This document shows, one piece after another, positions 1 to 8,129 of a stretch of DNA of 64,000 nt. The position numbers and the translations under genes were made by a program. Below the pieces are notes generated by a model that ran no database searches, was not told the origin of the DNA, and worked only from the letters and a program-made list of their open reading frames with translations. The stretch comes from Sedimentitalea sp039941015 (GTDB lineage Bacteria; Pseudomonadota; Alphaproteobacteria; Rhodobacterales; Rhodobacteraceae). The first letter of the stretch is position 1. Every line of letters begins with the position of its first letter. The DNA is taken from the NCBI RefSeq assembly GCF_039941015.1, contig NZ_JBDVFI010000067.1, one strand, 5' to 3'.

Positions 1-39
1 CACCTGAAGGTGGCGGGCGATCTTGTCGGTTAGGTGATG

Positions 40-3000
40 CTAGATGCCGGCATCCAGATCGTCAGCGTCGAGGCCGCCAGCGAGGTCTGCGCCAAAGGCA
101 TCATCCGATCCGTCCGCCTGTCCGGCTGAACCGGCATCGACTGCGCAGGCATCCGTGCCGCAGGCATCGGTTTCGTCCGCGCCGCCGTCTGCGCCGCAGG
201 CATAGCCGCCGCAAGAGCCGTCCGCATCCGGGGCTGCAGCCGCCGCAGGTACGGGTTCGTCTCCCTCGTTGCCTTCGTCGGCCTCATCACCTTCGTTGTC
301 CTCATTGCCTTCGTCATTCTCGTCGTTCTCGTTGCCTTCGTTGTTCTCGTTGCCTTCGTTGTTTTCGTCGCTCTCGTCGCCTTCGTTGTTCTCGTTGCCT
401 TCGTTGTTTTCATTGCCTTCGTCATTCTCGTCGTCTTCGTTGTCTTCGTTTCCTTCATTGTATTCATCGCCTTCGTCGCCTTCATCACCCTCGCTGCCGC
501 TGTCGGGTTCGCCTTCGTCGCCTTCGTTGTTCTCGTCACCTTCGTCGCTGTTGTTGTCTTCGTTGCCTTCATCGCCCTCGTTGCCTTCGTCGTTCTCGTC
601 GCCTTCGTTACCCTCGTTGCTTTCGTTGCCCTCGTCGCCTTCGTCGCCTTCGTCGTTCTCGTCACCTTCGTCTGTCTCGTCGCCTTCGTTGCCTTCGTCG
701 CCCTCGTCGCCTTCGTTGTCCTCGTTGCCTTCTATGCCTTCGTTGCCTTCATCTCCCTCGTCGTATTCGTTGTTTTCGTTGCCTTCGTTGTTTTCATCGC
801 CGGTATCGCCGGGAATGAACTCATCGCCTTCATTGCCTTCATCAGCCTCGTCGTTCTCGTTGTCCTCATCGCCTTCGTTGTTCTCGTTGTGCTCGTCGCC
901 TTCGTCGGCTTCGTTGTCCTCGTCGGCCTCGTATCCTTCGTTGCCTTCGTCTCCTTCATCGCCTTCGTTGTCCTCGTCGACCTCGTTTCCTTCGTCGTTT
1001 TCGTCGCCTTCGTCGTTTTCGTTGTGCTCGTCGCCTTCGTCACCCTCGTCGCCTTCGTCTGCCTCGTCGCCTTCGCTGCCCTCGTTACCTTCGTTTCCTT
1101 CGTCACCTTCGTCATTCTCGTTATCTTCGTTGTCTTCGTTGTTCTCGTCGCCTTCGTTGCCTTCATCGCCTTCGTTGTTATTGCCGGTTTCGTCGCCTTC
1201 GTTGCCTTCGTCATCCTCGTTGCCTTCGTTGCCCTCGTTTCCTTCATTACCCTCGTTGTCTTCGTTGGCTTCCTGCGCGTAGGCCGCGTCGTCTTCGTCG
1301 CCCTCGTTGGCTTCGTCGTTCTCGTCGCCCTCGTCGCCTTCGGTGCCCTCGTTGCCTTCGTTACCTTCGTTGCCCTCGTCGTTTTCGTTGCCTTCGTTGG
1401 CTTCGTCGTTCTCGTCGCCTTCGTCACCCTCGTCGTTTTCGTCGTCCTCGTCGCCTTCGTCGTTTTCGTTGCCTTCGTCGTCTTCGTCGCCTTCTACACC
1501 CTCGTCGCCTTCATTGCTCTCGTCGCCTTCGTCGTTCTCGTTGTTCTCATTACCTTCGTCACCGGCATCACCGGGTACGTATTCGTTGTTCTCATTTCCT
1601 TCATCGCTCTCGTCGCCTTCGTCGCCTTCGTTGGCCTCATCGCCTTCGTTTGCTTCGTCGCCTTCATCGCCTTCATCATCTTCGTCTAGTTCGTCGCTCT
1701 CATTGCCTTCGTCGTTTTCGTCGCCTTCATTGTCTTCGTCGGCTTCGTTGTTCTCGTCGTTCTCGTCGTTTTCGTCATCCTCGTCGTCTTCGTCACCTTC
1801 GTCGGACTCGTTGCCCTCGTCGTACTGGTAGTCGAGCGTCGACTGCACATCACCTTCTTCGCTGCCTTCGTCGCCTTCGTTGCCTTCGTTGTTTTCGTTG
1901 TGTTCGTCGTTCTCGTCCTGTTCGTTATCCTCGTTGCCTTCGTTGCCCTCATTCCCCTCGTCGGTTTCGTCGCCTTCATTGTCCTCGTTGGCTTCGTTTC
2001 CTTCGTTCGCTTCGTCGCCTTCGTCGTTCTCGTTGTCCTCGTCTAGTTCGTCGCCCTCGTTGCCCTCGTCGTATTCGTCGCCCTCGTCATCTTCGTTGGC
2101 CTCGTCGCCTTCCTCAGCCTCGTCACCTTCGTCATATTCGTTGTGTTCGTCGTTCTCGTCCTGGTTTTCGTTGCCTTCATCGTCCTCATCAAGTTCGTCG
2201 CCTTCATCGCCCTCGTTATCTTCGTCGAGTTCATCGCCCTCGTTGCCCTCGTCGTTCTCGTCGCCTTCGTTGTTCTCGTTGTTTTCGTCACCGTCGTCGT
2301 CCGGCGTATCTTCGTTGCCTTCGTTCCCTTCGTCCTGACCGGGATCTATTCCTTCGTTACCTTCGTCGCCTTCATTGTGTTCGTTGCCTTCGTCGACGCC
2401 GGTCTCGTTGCCCTCGTCGCCTTCGTCGTCCTCGTTGCCCTCGTTCCCTTCATCAACGCCGCCTTCGTTCCCCTCATCGTTCTCGTTGCCTTCGTTCCCT
2501 TCGTTGCCCTCGTCCTGACCGGCAGCGATGCCTTCGTCGCCCTCGTTTCCTTCATTTCCTTCGTTGCCCTCGTCGTCGGGGCTGCCGTCTTCGTTGCCTT
2601 CATTGCCTTCGTCGAGGCCACCTTCGTTGCCCTCGTCGTTTTCGTTTCCTTCGTTGCCCTCGTTGCCTTCGTCCTGGCCGGCACCAATACCCTCGTCGCC
2701 TTCGTTGCCTTCGTTGTTTTCATTTCCTTCGTCGGCGCCGGGCTCATTGCCTTCGTCGTCTTCGTCGCCTTCGTTGCTCTCGTTGCCTTCGTCTAGGCCC
2801 GCTTCGTTGCCTTCGTCGTCTTCGTTGCCTTCATTATCCTCGTTACCCTCGTCGTCCGGCGTGACCTCATTGCCCTCGTCGCCCTGGTCGTTGCCCTCAT
2901 CGCCTTCGTCGCTTTCGTTGCCCTCGTCGTCTTCGTTGCCTTCGTCGTTCTCGTCGCCTTCGTCATCTTCGTTGTTCTCGTTGGCTTCATCTTGAACTTC

Positions 3001-3645
3001 ATTGCCTTCATCGGCCTCGTCGTTCTCATCGCCTTCGTTGTACTCGTTGCCTTCGTTGTCCTCGTTTGCTTCGTCGCCTTCGTCGCCCTCGTCGTCTTCA
3101 TCATACTCGTTGTCTTCGTCGGCCTCGTCGCCTTCGTTGCCTTCGTCGGCCTCGTCGTCCTCGTTGTCTTCGTTGGCTTCGTCGCCTTCGTCGCCTTCAT
3201 CACCCTCGTCGCCTTCGGCGTCCTCGTTGCCTTCGTCGCCCTCGTTGCCTTCGTCGCCCTCGGCGTTCAGGCCGCCTTCATCTCCTTCGTCGCCTTCGTT
3301 GTCTTCGTTGTCTTCATCGCCCTCGTTGTTTTCATCCCCTTCATCGGATTCATCTCCTTCGTCGGCCTCATCACCTTCGTCGTATTCGTCGCCTTCGTTG
3401 TTCTCGTCATCCTCGTCCAGTTCATTGCCTTCGTCGTTTTCATCGCCTTCGTCGTCTTCATTACCTTCATTGGCTTCATCGCCCTCATCGCCGTCATCGG
3501 CATTGTGGGCCGGGTCGGGTGCAGGCATGCCGCCGCGGATGGTCGTGGCCTCGGCAGTGCTGATCGGAAGGATAGCGCTTTCAAGTTCGTCTTGAGCGTT
3601 GCGAATGTCGGAAACGGTGGTGCGCAGAAAGGAAAAGAGGGTCAT
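40..3645 (-). CDS. Giant acidic [D/N]-E-x tripeptide-repeat protein with double-glycine-like leader
   Basis: About 1,201 residues. The start at 3645 (MTLFSFLRTT) is chosen because GGAGA lies 8 bases upstream; an in-frame ATG at 3699 has no comparable site. Residues 1-39 form a non-repetitive leader ending ISTAEATTIRGG, which fits the bacteriocin-type double-glycine consensus (LSxxELxxIxGG) except for L-to-I and L-to-A changes. Residues ~52-1130 are an almost unbroken array of tripeptides with Asp or Asn first, Glu second, and mostly Gly, Asp, Asn or Ala third. The tail (from ~1131) carries PVPAAAAAP and then four Cys (about 1145, 1150, 1162, 1167), three of them in A-C-x-x-D. No signal peptide, membrane segment or RTX nonapeptide is visible. 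I recognise no family. Export through a C39-peptidase ABC transporter is an inference from the leader. Genes downstream lie outside the window. Confidence 0.8.
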   Translation of the reverse strand: MTLFSFLRTTVSDIRNAQDELESAILPISTAEATTIRGGMPAPDPAHNADDGDEGDEANEGNEDDEGDENDEGNELDEDDENNEGDEYDEGDEADEGDESDEGDENNEGDEDNEDNEGDEGDEGGLNAEGDEGNEGDEGNEDAEGDEGDEGDEGDEANEDNEDDEADEGNEGDEADEDNEYDEDDEGDEGDEANEDNEGNEYNEGDENDEADEGNEVQDEANENNEDDEGDENDEGNEDDEGNESDEGDEGNDQGDEGNEVTPDDEGNEDNEGNEDDEGNEAGLDEGNESNEGDEDDEGNEPGADEGNENNEGNEGDEGIGAGQDEGNEGNEGNENDEGNEGGLDEGNEGNEDGSPDDEGNEGNEGNEGDEGIAAGQDEGNEGNEGNENDEGNEGGVDEGNEGNEDDEGDEGNETGVDEGNEHNEGDEGNEGIDPGQDEGNEGNEDTPDDDGDENNENNEGDENDEGNEGDELDEDNEGDEGDELDEDDEGNENQDENDEHNEYDEGDEAEEGDEANEDDEGDEYDEGNEGDELDEDNENDEGDEANEGNEANEDNEGDETDEGNEGNEGNEDNEQDENDEHNENNEGNEGDEGSEEGDVQSTLDYQYDEGNESDEGDEDDEDDENDENDENNEADEDNEGDENDEGNESDELDEDDEGDEGDEANEGDEANEGDEGDESDEGNENNEYVPGDAGDEGNENNENDEGDESNEGDEGVEGDEDDEGNENDEGDEDDENDEGDEGDENDEANEGNENDEGNEGNEGNEGTEGDEGDENDEANEGDEDDAAYAQEANEDNEGNEGNEGNEGNEDDEGNEGDETGNNNEGDEGNEGDENNEDNEDNENDEGDEGNEGNEGSEGDEADEGDEGDEGDEHNENDEGDENDEGNEVDEDNEGDEGDEGNEGYEADEDNEADEGDEHNENNEGDEDNENDEADEGNEGDEFIPGDTGDENNEGNENNEYDEGDEGNEGIEGNEDNEGDEGDEGNEGDETDEGDENDEGDEGDEGNESNEGNEGDENDEGNEGDEGNEDNNSDEGDENNEGDEGEPDSGSEGDEGDEGDEYNEGNEDNEDDENDEGNENNEGNENNEGDESDENNEGNENNEGNENDENDEGNEDNEGDEADEGNEGDEPVPAAAAAPDADGSCGGYACGADGGADETDACGTDACAVDAGSAGQADGSDDAFGADLAGGLDADDLDAGI
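256..3490 (-). repeat. 9-bp-period tandem array coding (D/N)-E-x tripeptides
   Basis: Imperfect tandem repeat of about 3.2 kb, roughly 350 units of 9 bases. On the plus strand each unit reads TTC/CTC, then GTC/GTT/ATC/ATT, then a variable codon, usually GCC. Glu is nearly invariant, and Asp and Asn differ by one base (GAC/AAC), so variation is concentrated in two codon positions. Breaks of the type PGD-x-GDE occur near 800-825 and 1560-1585, and a run of about 20-residue higher-order units lies at about 2290-2830. Long open frames on both strands here are by-products of the 9-base period. Confidence 0.9.
2290..2830 (-). repeat. Higher-order repeat of about 20 residues (60 bp) inside the array
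   Basis: Between protein residues ~275 and ~450 the tripeptide array is cut into blocks of about 20 residues. Each block begins DEGNE and ends in a short non-acidic break such as AGL, PGA, GAGQ, GGL, AAGQ, GGV, TGV or DPGQ. Other breaks here read GSPD and TPDD. The blocks are similar but not identical, suggesting duplication of a 60-bp unit followed by divergence. Confidence 0.6.
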
Positions 3646-4467
3646 GATGTCGGTCTCCAAAAGATAAAATTCATAAGCTGCCCCGGTACGGAACGGCATT
3701 CAGAAACGGCTGAGGGCAGTATGATTGCTGCATGGAACCGCGAAATTGGGAGAGACAGGCCGCGCCACATGGCGGCTAGTCCGTGAGAGGCGGATCAGCC
3801 GTCTGGGCTGATCAGAGTCGAGAGGGGCAACGCAACGGGTCAAAGCGCCAACTGGCGGGCCGTGCATCGCAAACAGGACATGCGGGTTAAGAACCTGACC
3901 CGCATCCATGAGTTCAGAATAGGGAGGGAGCGTGGAGGGGAAAATCTGCGATATTCGTCCCATCATCCTCCGGCACCACGGCCGTAACGTTGATGAAATG
4001 CGTTCAAATACCGCGAAACCTAATACCACTACACTGACGCCTCCCGAGCGTACAGAAATGCAAAAGCCGGTACAAACCGTCGCAAATTCCGCGACCCCGG
4101 CAGTTCTCAAATCTTCTCCGGTCAAATCGTCGATAAACGATCTACCGGTTTGAATAATCGACGCCTGTGCAAGCGTCGAAAAGGTCTTTGGGTGTCAGGG
4201 TGATCAGGGAGCGAAAACAGTGCTGCCGAGCCTGACACGTAAGCAAAAGGTTAACCGGCGCGATCTTTGCTTTCAAGAAAAAGCGGACGCACCTGTTCTG
4301 CGAAAAGGTGATGTATGGCTGGTTCCTTAAGTCCGGAAAGGTGCGCAATCATCTGAAGGCTCGGTCGAACGGCGCTCTGACCGCCTGACGTGGTTTCGGC
4401 TCAAGCTCGTGGGCCGTCTGAAAACTGTTGGGCGCGCGCCCAAAAAATGGGCTTCAGGGCATCCAAT
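3646..4467. other. Intergenic stretch without a convincing gene
   Basis: About 820 bases between the repeat-protein gene and the XRE-cupin regulator. The part nearest 3645 should contain the repeat gene's promoter and holds its ribosome site at 3652-3658. Open frames of 141 and 68 residues on the minus strand have no recognisable domain and no good ribosome site, and I treat them as chance. A small inverted repeat (CGACGC / GCGTCG, about 4160-4179) could be a weak terminator. Confidence 0.5.
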
Positions 4468-5037
4468 TCAAAAGGTCGGCGGTGTGCAGGCGCTGATGAT
4501 GATGCAATCTGTCTCGCCAATATTTCGGAACCGATGAGGCAGGCGGCTGTCAAAGAGGTAGCCATCCCAAGGGTTTAGAACGCGGACCTGTTCTTCGACG
4601 GTAATTTCGATCAGACCCGCCACCACGATCCCGGCTTCTTCGCCCTCGTGGCTCAGCAGATCGGGGCCGGTATCGGCGCCGGGCGGATAGACCTCGTGCA
4701 GCATCTGCAACGCGTGCCGCGATGCATCGCCAACTTGCCGGAGCGACACGCGCGCGGCGGCAGTTCCCAACCCCATGTCTTGTGGCGACAATTCGATCAA
4801 TTCATCGGAATTGTAGAAGTACTTTGGCGAATCGTTCCCTTCGAATTCAGAGAAGAATTCGGACATGGTCATCGGGATCGCATCAAGCAGACGTTTGAGT
4901 GATGCAACCGAAGGGCTGCTCTTATTTTGCTCTATCAGCGAAATTGCCCCGTTGGTCAGGCCCGCGCGCCCGGCCAGATCGCGCTGAGTCATGCCGCGAG
5001 TCTCTCGTACTGACCTGAGTTTGCCGCCAATATCCAC
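4468..5037 (-). CDS. XRE-family regulator with C-terminal cupin (PuuR-type)
   Basis: 189 residues. Residues ~5-60 are a Cro/C1 helix-turn-helix (RETRGMTQRDLAGRAGLTNGAI region). Residues ~110-185 form a small cupin barrel with the HEGEEAGIVVAG strand and an SRLPHRFRN strand. This XRE-cupin layout and length match the PuuR class, which senses polyamine or GABA-type metabolites. The gene is divergent from the GABA-type aminotransferase at 5242, so control of that operon is the natural inference. The ligand is not known from sequence alone. Confidence 0.9.
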   Translation of the reverse strand: MDIGGKLRSVRETRGMTQRDLAGRAGLTNGAISLIEQNKSSPSVASLKRLLDAIPMTMSEFFSEFEGNDSPKYFYNSDELIELSPQDMGLGTAAARVSLRQVGDASRHALQMLHEVYPPGADTGPDLLSHEGEEAGIVVAGLIEITVEEQVRVLNPWDGYLFDSRLPHRFRNIGETDCIIISACTPPTF

Positions 5038-5241
5038 GCGTATCGCCCCACCTTGATCGAGTTGCTTGAAATATTAATCGTTACCTCGCTCGCTAGTCAA
5101 TTACCTTATTGTCTGAAAAATATAGATAAATTGTAAAAGCCCAATTGTTACGCATCCGACGAACGGAACGCTTGCTCCAGATTGAAAATAATATTAAGCA
5201 CAATATGATGATTTTGATCAGCTGTTCAGATGGAGAGCGAG
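5038..5241. promoter_or_regulatory. Divergent control region between XRE-cupin gene and aminotransferase operon
   Basis: About 200 bases, distinctly AT-rich against the surrounding coding DNA. Two related AT-rich words, TTGAAATATTAA near 5066-5077 and TTGAAAATAATATTAAG near 5180-5197, lie close to the two gene starts and may be operator sites for the adjacent regulator. GGAG at 5232-5235 is the ribosome site that fixes the start of the downstream gene at 5242. The operator role is inference. Confidence 0.4.
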
Positions 5242-6669
5242 ATGACAACTGCAACCAAAGCACAACCCAAAAAGGCAGCCGCGTCCAAGCCACGGACACG
5301 TCGCGCCACAACCAAGACTGCTGCGGCAAAGACCACGACAACTCCTGCTGCCAAGCCGCAGGCCAAAGTGGTAGAAACCACAAACAGCAACGCCGCGCTT
5401 CTGCAACGCCGTGAAGCCGCTGTGGCCCGTGGTGTTGCCTCGGCTGCGCCGGTCTTTGCCGCCCGTGCCGAAAACGCCGAGCTTTGGGATGTCGAAGGCA
5501 ACCGCTATGTTGATTTCGCAGGCGGGATCGCGGTTCTGAACACAGGCCACCGTCACCCCAAGGTGATCGAAGCGGCCAAGGCGCAGGAAGATCTGTACAC
5601 CCACACCAGCTTTCAGGTGATCCAGTACGAACCTTACATTGCCCTCGCCGAAAAACTGAATGAACTGGCGCCAGGTGATTTTGCAAAGAAATCCCTGCTG
5701 GTCACAACCGGTGCCGAGGCCGTTGAAAATGCGATCAAGATCGCGCGCGCTTCGACCGGTCGCCCCGGTGTGATCGCGTTCTCGGGTGGCTATCATGGCC
5801 GCACCATGCTGACGCTCGGAATGACGGGCAAGGTGTCGCCGTATAAAAAGGATTTTGGTCCGTTCCCCGGTGATATCTTCCGCGCGCCGTTCCCGGATTC
5901 CCGCCATGGCGTGACCGTCGAGGATGCGCTGAACGCGCTGCAGACACTGTTCCTCACCGATGCCGATCCATCGCGTGTTGCGGCGATCATTCTGGAGCCG
6001 GTTCTGGGCGAGGGCGGCTATCATCCGGTTCCGACCGAGATGTGGCAGGCATTGCGCGCGATCTGCGACACGCATGGCATCCTGCTGATTGCCGACGAGA
6101 TTCAGTCGGGCTTTGGCCGGACCGGCAAGTGGTTTGCCATTGAGCACAGCGGTGTTGCACCTGACCTGATCACGGTCGCGAAATCGATGGCCGGCGGCTA
6201 TCCGATCGCGGGTGTTGTTGGCCGCGCCGAAGTCATGGATGCGGCACAGCCCGGTGGATTGGGCGGCACCTATGGTGGCAACCCGGTTGCTTGTGCCGCC
6301 GCGCTGGCCGCGATTGAGGCGATCGAATCCGAGGGGCTTCTGGATCGGTCTATCGCTCTGGGTGAAACCTTCCGCGCCCGTTTTGCCGATATCGGTGCCC
6401 GCACCGCACCCTACCGGATGTGGGACATTCGTGGTCTGGGCGGCATGCTTGCGGTCGAATTCGCCACTGACTTTGAAACCGCAGCACCCGATGCGGCCTT
6501 GACCAAATCGGTCATTGCCCATGCGCTCAAGCGGGGTCTGATTCTGCTGGCCTGCGGCATGCATGGAAACGCGCTGCGCATCATGGTGCCATTGACCGCT
6601 TCCGATGCGATCATCGAAGAAGGCCTGGCGATCTTTGAAGCCGCCCTTGCGGATGCGATGGCCGCATAA
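5242..6669 (+). CDS. gabT: Class III aminotransferase, 4-aminobutyrate transaminase type, with Lys/Ala-rich N-terminal extension
   Basis: 475 residues from the ATG at 5242, which follows GGAG by 6 bases; the in-frame ATG at 5230 has no ribosome site. The fold-type I PLP enzyme body begins around residue 48 (NAALLQRREAAVARG). It shows the TTGAEAVENAIKIAR helix, the ADEIQSGFGRTG stretch with the PLP-binding Asp, and the Schiff-base Lys in VAKSMAGGYP. The family moves the amino group of 4-aminobutyrate (or 5-aminovalerate) to 2-oxoglutarate. The first ~45 residues are a Lys/Ala/Thr/Pro-rich tail like a histone H1 C-terminus, which ordinary GabT proteins lack. It is first in an operon with a second aminotransferase and a glutamate-synthase-like gene. 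Confidence 0.85.
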   Translation: MTTATKAQPKKAAASKPRTRRATTKTAAAKTTTTPAAKPQAKVVETTNSNAALLQRREAAVARGVASAAPVFAARAENAELWDVEGNRYVDFAGGIAVLNTGHRHPKVIEAAKAQEDLYTHTSFQVIQYEPYIALAEKLNELAPGDFAKKSLLVTTGAEAVENAIKIARASTGRPGVIAFSGGYHGRTMLTLGMTGKVSPYKKDFGPFPGDIFRAPFPDSRHGVTVEDALNALQTLFLTDADPSRVAAIILEPVLGEGGYHPVPTEMWQALRAICDTHGILLIADEIQSGFGRTGKWFAIEHSGVAPDLITVAKSMAGGYPIAGVVGRAEVMDAAQPGGLGGTYGGNPVACAAALAAIEAIESEGLLDRSIALGETFRARFADIGARTAPYRMWDIRGLGGMLAVEFATDFETAAPDAALTKSVIAHALKRGLILLACGMHGNALRIMVPLTASDAIIEEGLAIFEAALADAMAA

Positions 6670-6730
6670 GGCAAAGCGCCCGTCATCAGCAATCTTGCAT
6701 GGCGGGCGATTGACGATAGGTTGGCACAAA

Positions 6731-6761
6731 CAGGCCGGATCCCTTGCCGGGGTCCGGCCTG
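6731..6761 (+). other. Intercistronic stem-loop
   Basis: A 9-bp perfect inverted repeat (CAGGCCGGA / TCCGGCCTG) with a 13-base loop, lying between the two aminotransferase genes. There is no T-run after it. It is therefore more likely an mRNA-stabilising or attenuating hairpin than a full terminator. Confidence 0.5.
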
Positions 6762-6789
6762 ACTTGCCTCAGACCCAAGGGACCGACCG

Positions 6790-8109
6790 ATGTCACACGT
6801 ATTTCCCCGCCATTCCAAGCTGAACCCGCCCACGGCCGTTGCGGGCGAGGGATGCTATCTGATTGATAGTAATGGCAAACGGTATCTGGACGGGTCGGGC
6901 GGTGCGGCGGTGTCATGTCTGGGCCATGGTGATGCCGAGGTTGCGGCGGCGATCAAGGCCCAGCTGGATCAACTCGCCTTTGCGCATACCGGCTTTTTCA
7001 CCTCAGAACCCGCCGAAGCGCTTGCGGATCTTTTGATTGCCAACGCCCCTGGTGATCTGGACCGGGTCTACCTTGTTTCTGGCGGGTCCGAGGCGACCGA
7101 AGCAGCGATCAAACTCGCGCGGCAATATTGGGTCGAAAAGGGCGAGCCACAGCGGGGCCATCTGATCGCTCGCAAACAAAGCTATCATGGCAACACCATC
7201 GGGGCTTTGTCAGCCGGGGGCAACGAGTGGCGCAGGGCACAGTTTGCGCCGCTTCTGCTGGATGTCAGCCATATTGAACCGTGCTATGAATACCGCCTGC
7301 GTCAGGACGGTGAGAGCGCCGAGGGCTATGGCCTACGCGCGGCCAATGCGCTGGAAGAAGAATTGCTGCGCGTCGGGCCGGAAACGGTCATGGCCTTCAT
7401 GGCCGAACCGGTTGTCGGCGCGACGGCGGGCGCTTTGGCCCCGGCGCCGGGTTACTTCAAACGCATCCGCGAAATTTGCGACAAATATGGCGTGCTGCTG
7501 ATCCTTGACGAGGTGATGTGTGGCATGGGCCGAACCGGGACGCTGTTTGCCTGCGAACAGGATGATGTTGCGCCCGATATCGCCTGTATCGCCAAGGGGC
7601 TCGGGGCTGGCTATCAGCCGATTGGCGCGATGCTCTGTACTGCAGACATCTACGATACGATTGCCAGCGGCACAGGGTTCTTTCAGCACGGCCATACCTA
7701 TATCGGCCATCCGACTGCTGCAGCAGGGGGGCTGGCCGTGGTTTCGGCGATCCTGAACCGGGGTCTGCTGGCGCGTGTGCAGGAACAAGGCGACAAGTTA
7801 CACCAGCGGCTGGTGGATCGGTTTGGTCAACATCCCCATATCGGCGATCTGCGCGGGCGCGGGCTGTTTCGTGGAATCGAGATTGTCGAGAACCGCGAGA
7901 CCAAGACTCCCTTTGATCCAGCTCGGGGAGTTGCGGGCAAGATCAAAAGGGCCGCGTTCGAGGCGGGACTGGTTTGTTATCCGATGTCCGGCACCATTGA
8001 CGGGCGCCAAGGGGATCACATACTGCTGGCACCGCCATTTATCATCAATGACGACCAACTTGACGAGCTGACCGACAAGGTCGAACAGGCGATTACAGCG
8101 GTCATCTGA
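6790..8109 (+). CDS. Class III PLP-dependent aminotransferase
   Basis: 439 residues, normal length for the family. It has the GGSEATEAAIKLARQYW helix, LILDEVMCGMGRTGTLFA with the PLP-ring Asp, and the Schiff-base Lys in CIAKGLGAGYQPIGA. The HGHTYIGHPTAAAAG-like stretch is typical of omega-amino-acid:2-oxoacid transaminases annotated only as the aspartate aminotransferase family. The substrate cannot be read from sequence. It sits 120 bases after the gabT-like gene and 20 bases before the glutamate-synthase-like gene, so a role in amine or omega-amino-acid breakdown with glutamate turnover is inferred. Confidence 0.85.
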   Translation: MSHVFPRHSKLNPPTAVAGEGCYLIDSNGKRYLDGSGGAAVSCLGHGDAEVAAAIKAQLDQLAFAHTGFFTSEPAEALADLLIANAPGDLDRVYLVSGGSEATEAAIKLARQYWVEKGEPQRGHLIARKQSYHGNTIGALSAGGNEWRRAQFAPLLLDVSHIEPCYEYRLRQDGESAEGYGLRAANALEEELLRVGPETVMAFMAEPVVGATAGALAPAPGYFKRIREICDKYGVLLILDEVMCGMGRTGTLFACEQDDVAPDIACIAKGLGAGYQPIGAMLCTADIYDTIASGTGFFQHGHTYIGHPTAAAGGLAVVSAILNRGLLARVQEQGDKLHQRLVDRFGQHPHIGDLRGRGLFRGIEIVENRETKTPFDPARGVAGKIKRAAFEAGLVCYPMSGTIDGRQGDHILLAPPFIINDDQLDELTDKVEQAITAVI

Positions 8110-8129
8110 CCGAAAACGGAGGCGGATTG

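Noticed and set aside
269..3595. Long plus-strand frames rich in Ser-Pro-Leu, Val-Phe-Ala or Arg-Leu-Cys opposite the repeat gene, and minus-strand Thr-Lys-Ala frames
   Set aside because: They arise from the 9-base period of the array, which keeps all six frames open. None has a ribosome site or non-repetitive ends; the acidic frame has both a good start and unique termini.
40..3645. RTX or phosphophoryn-like calcium protein as identity of the repeat protein
   Set aside because: No GGxGxDxxx nonapeptides and no Ser; the repeat is [D/N]-E-x. Cation binding remains likely from charge alone, but family membership is not supported.
3700..4348. Minus-strand frames of 141 and 68 residues upstream of the repeat gene
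   Set aside because: No domain, no signal, no ribosome site, and a residue mix typical of chance frames in GC-rich DNA.
5218..6729. 503-residue minus-strand frame opposite the gabT-like gene
   Set aside because: Shadow of a well-supported aminotransferase gene; its sequence shows no domain.
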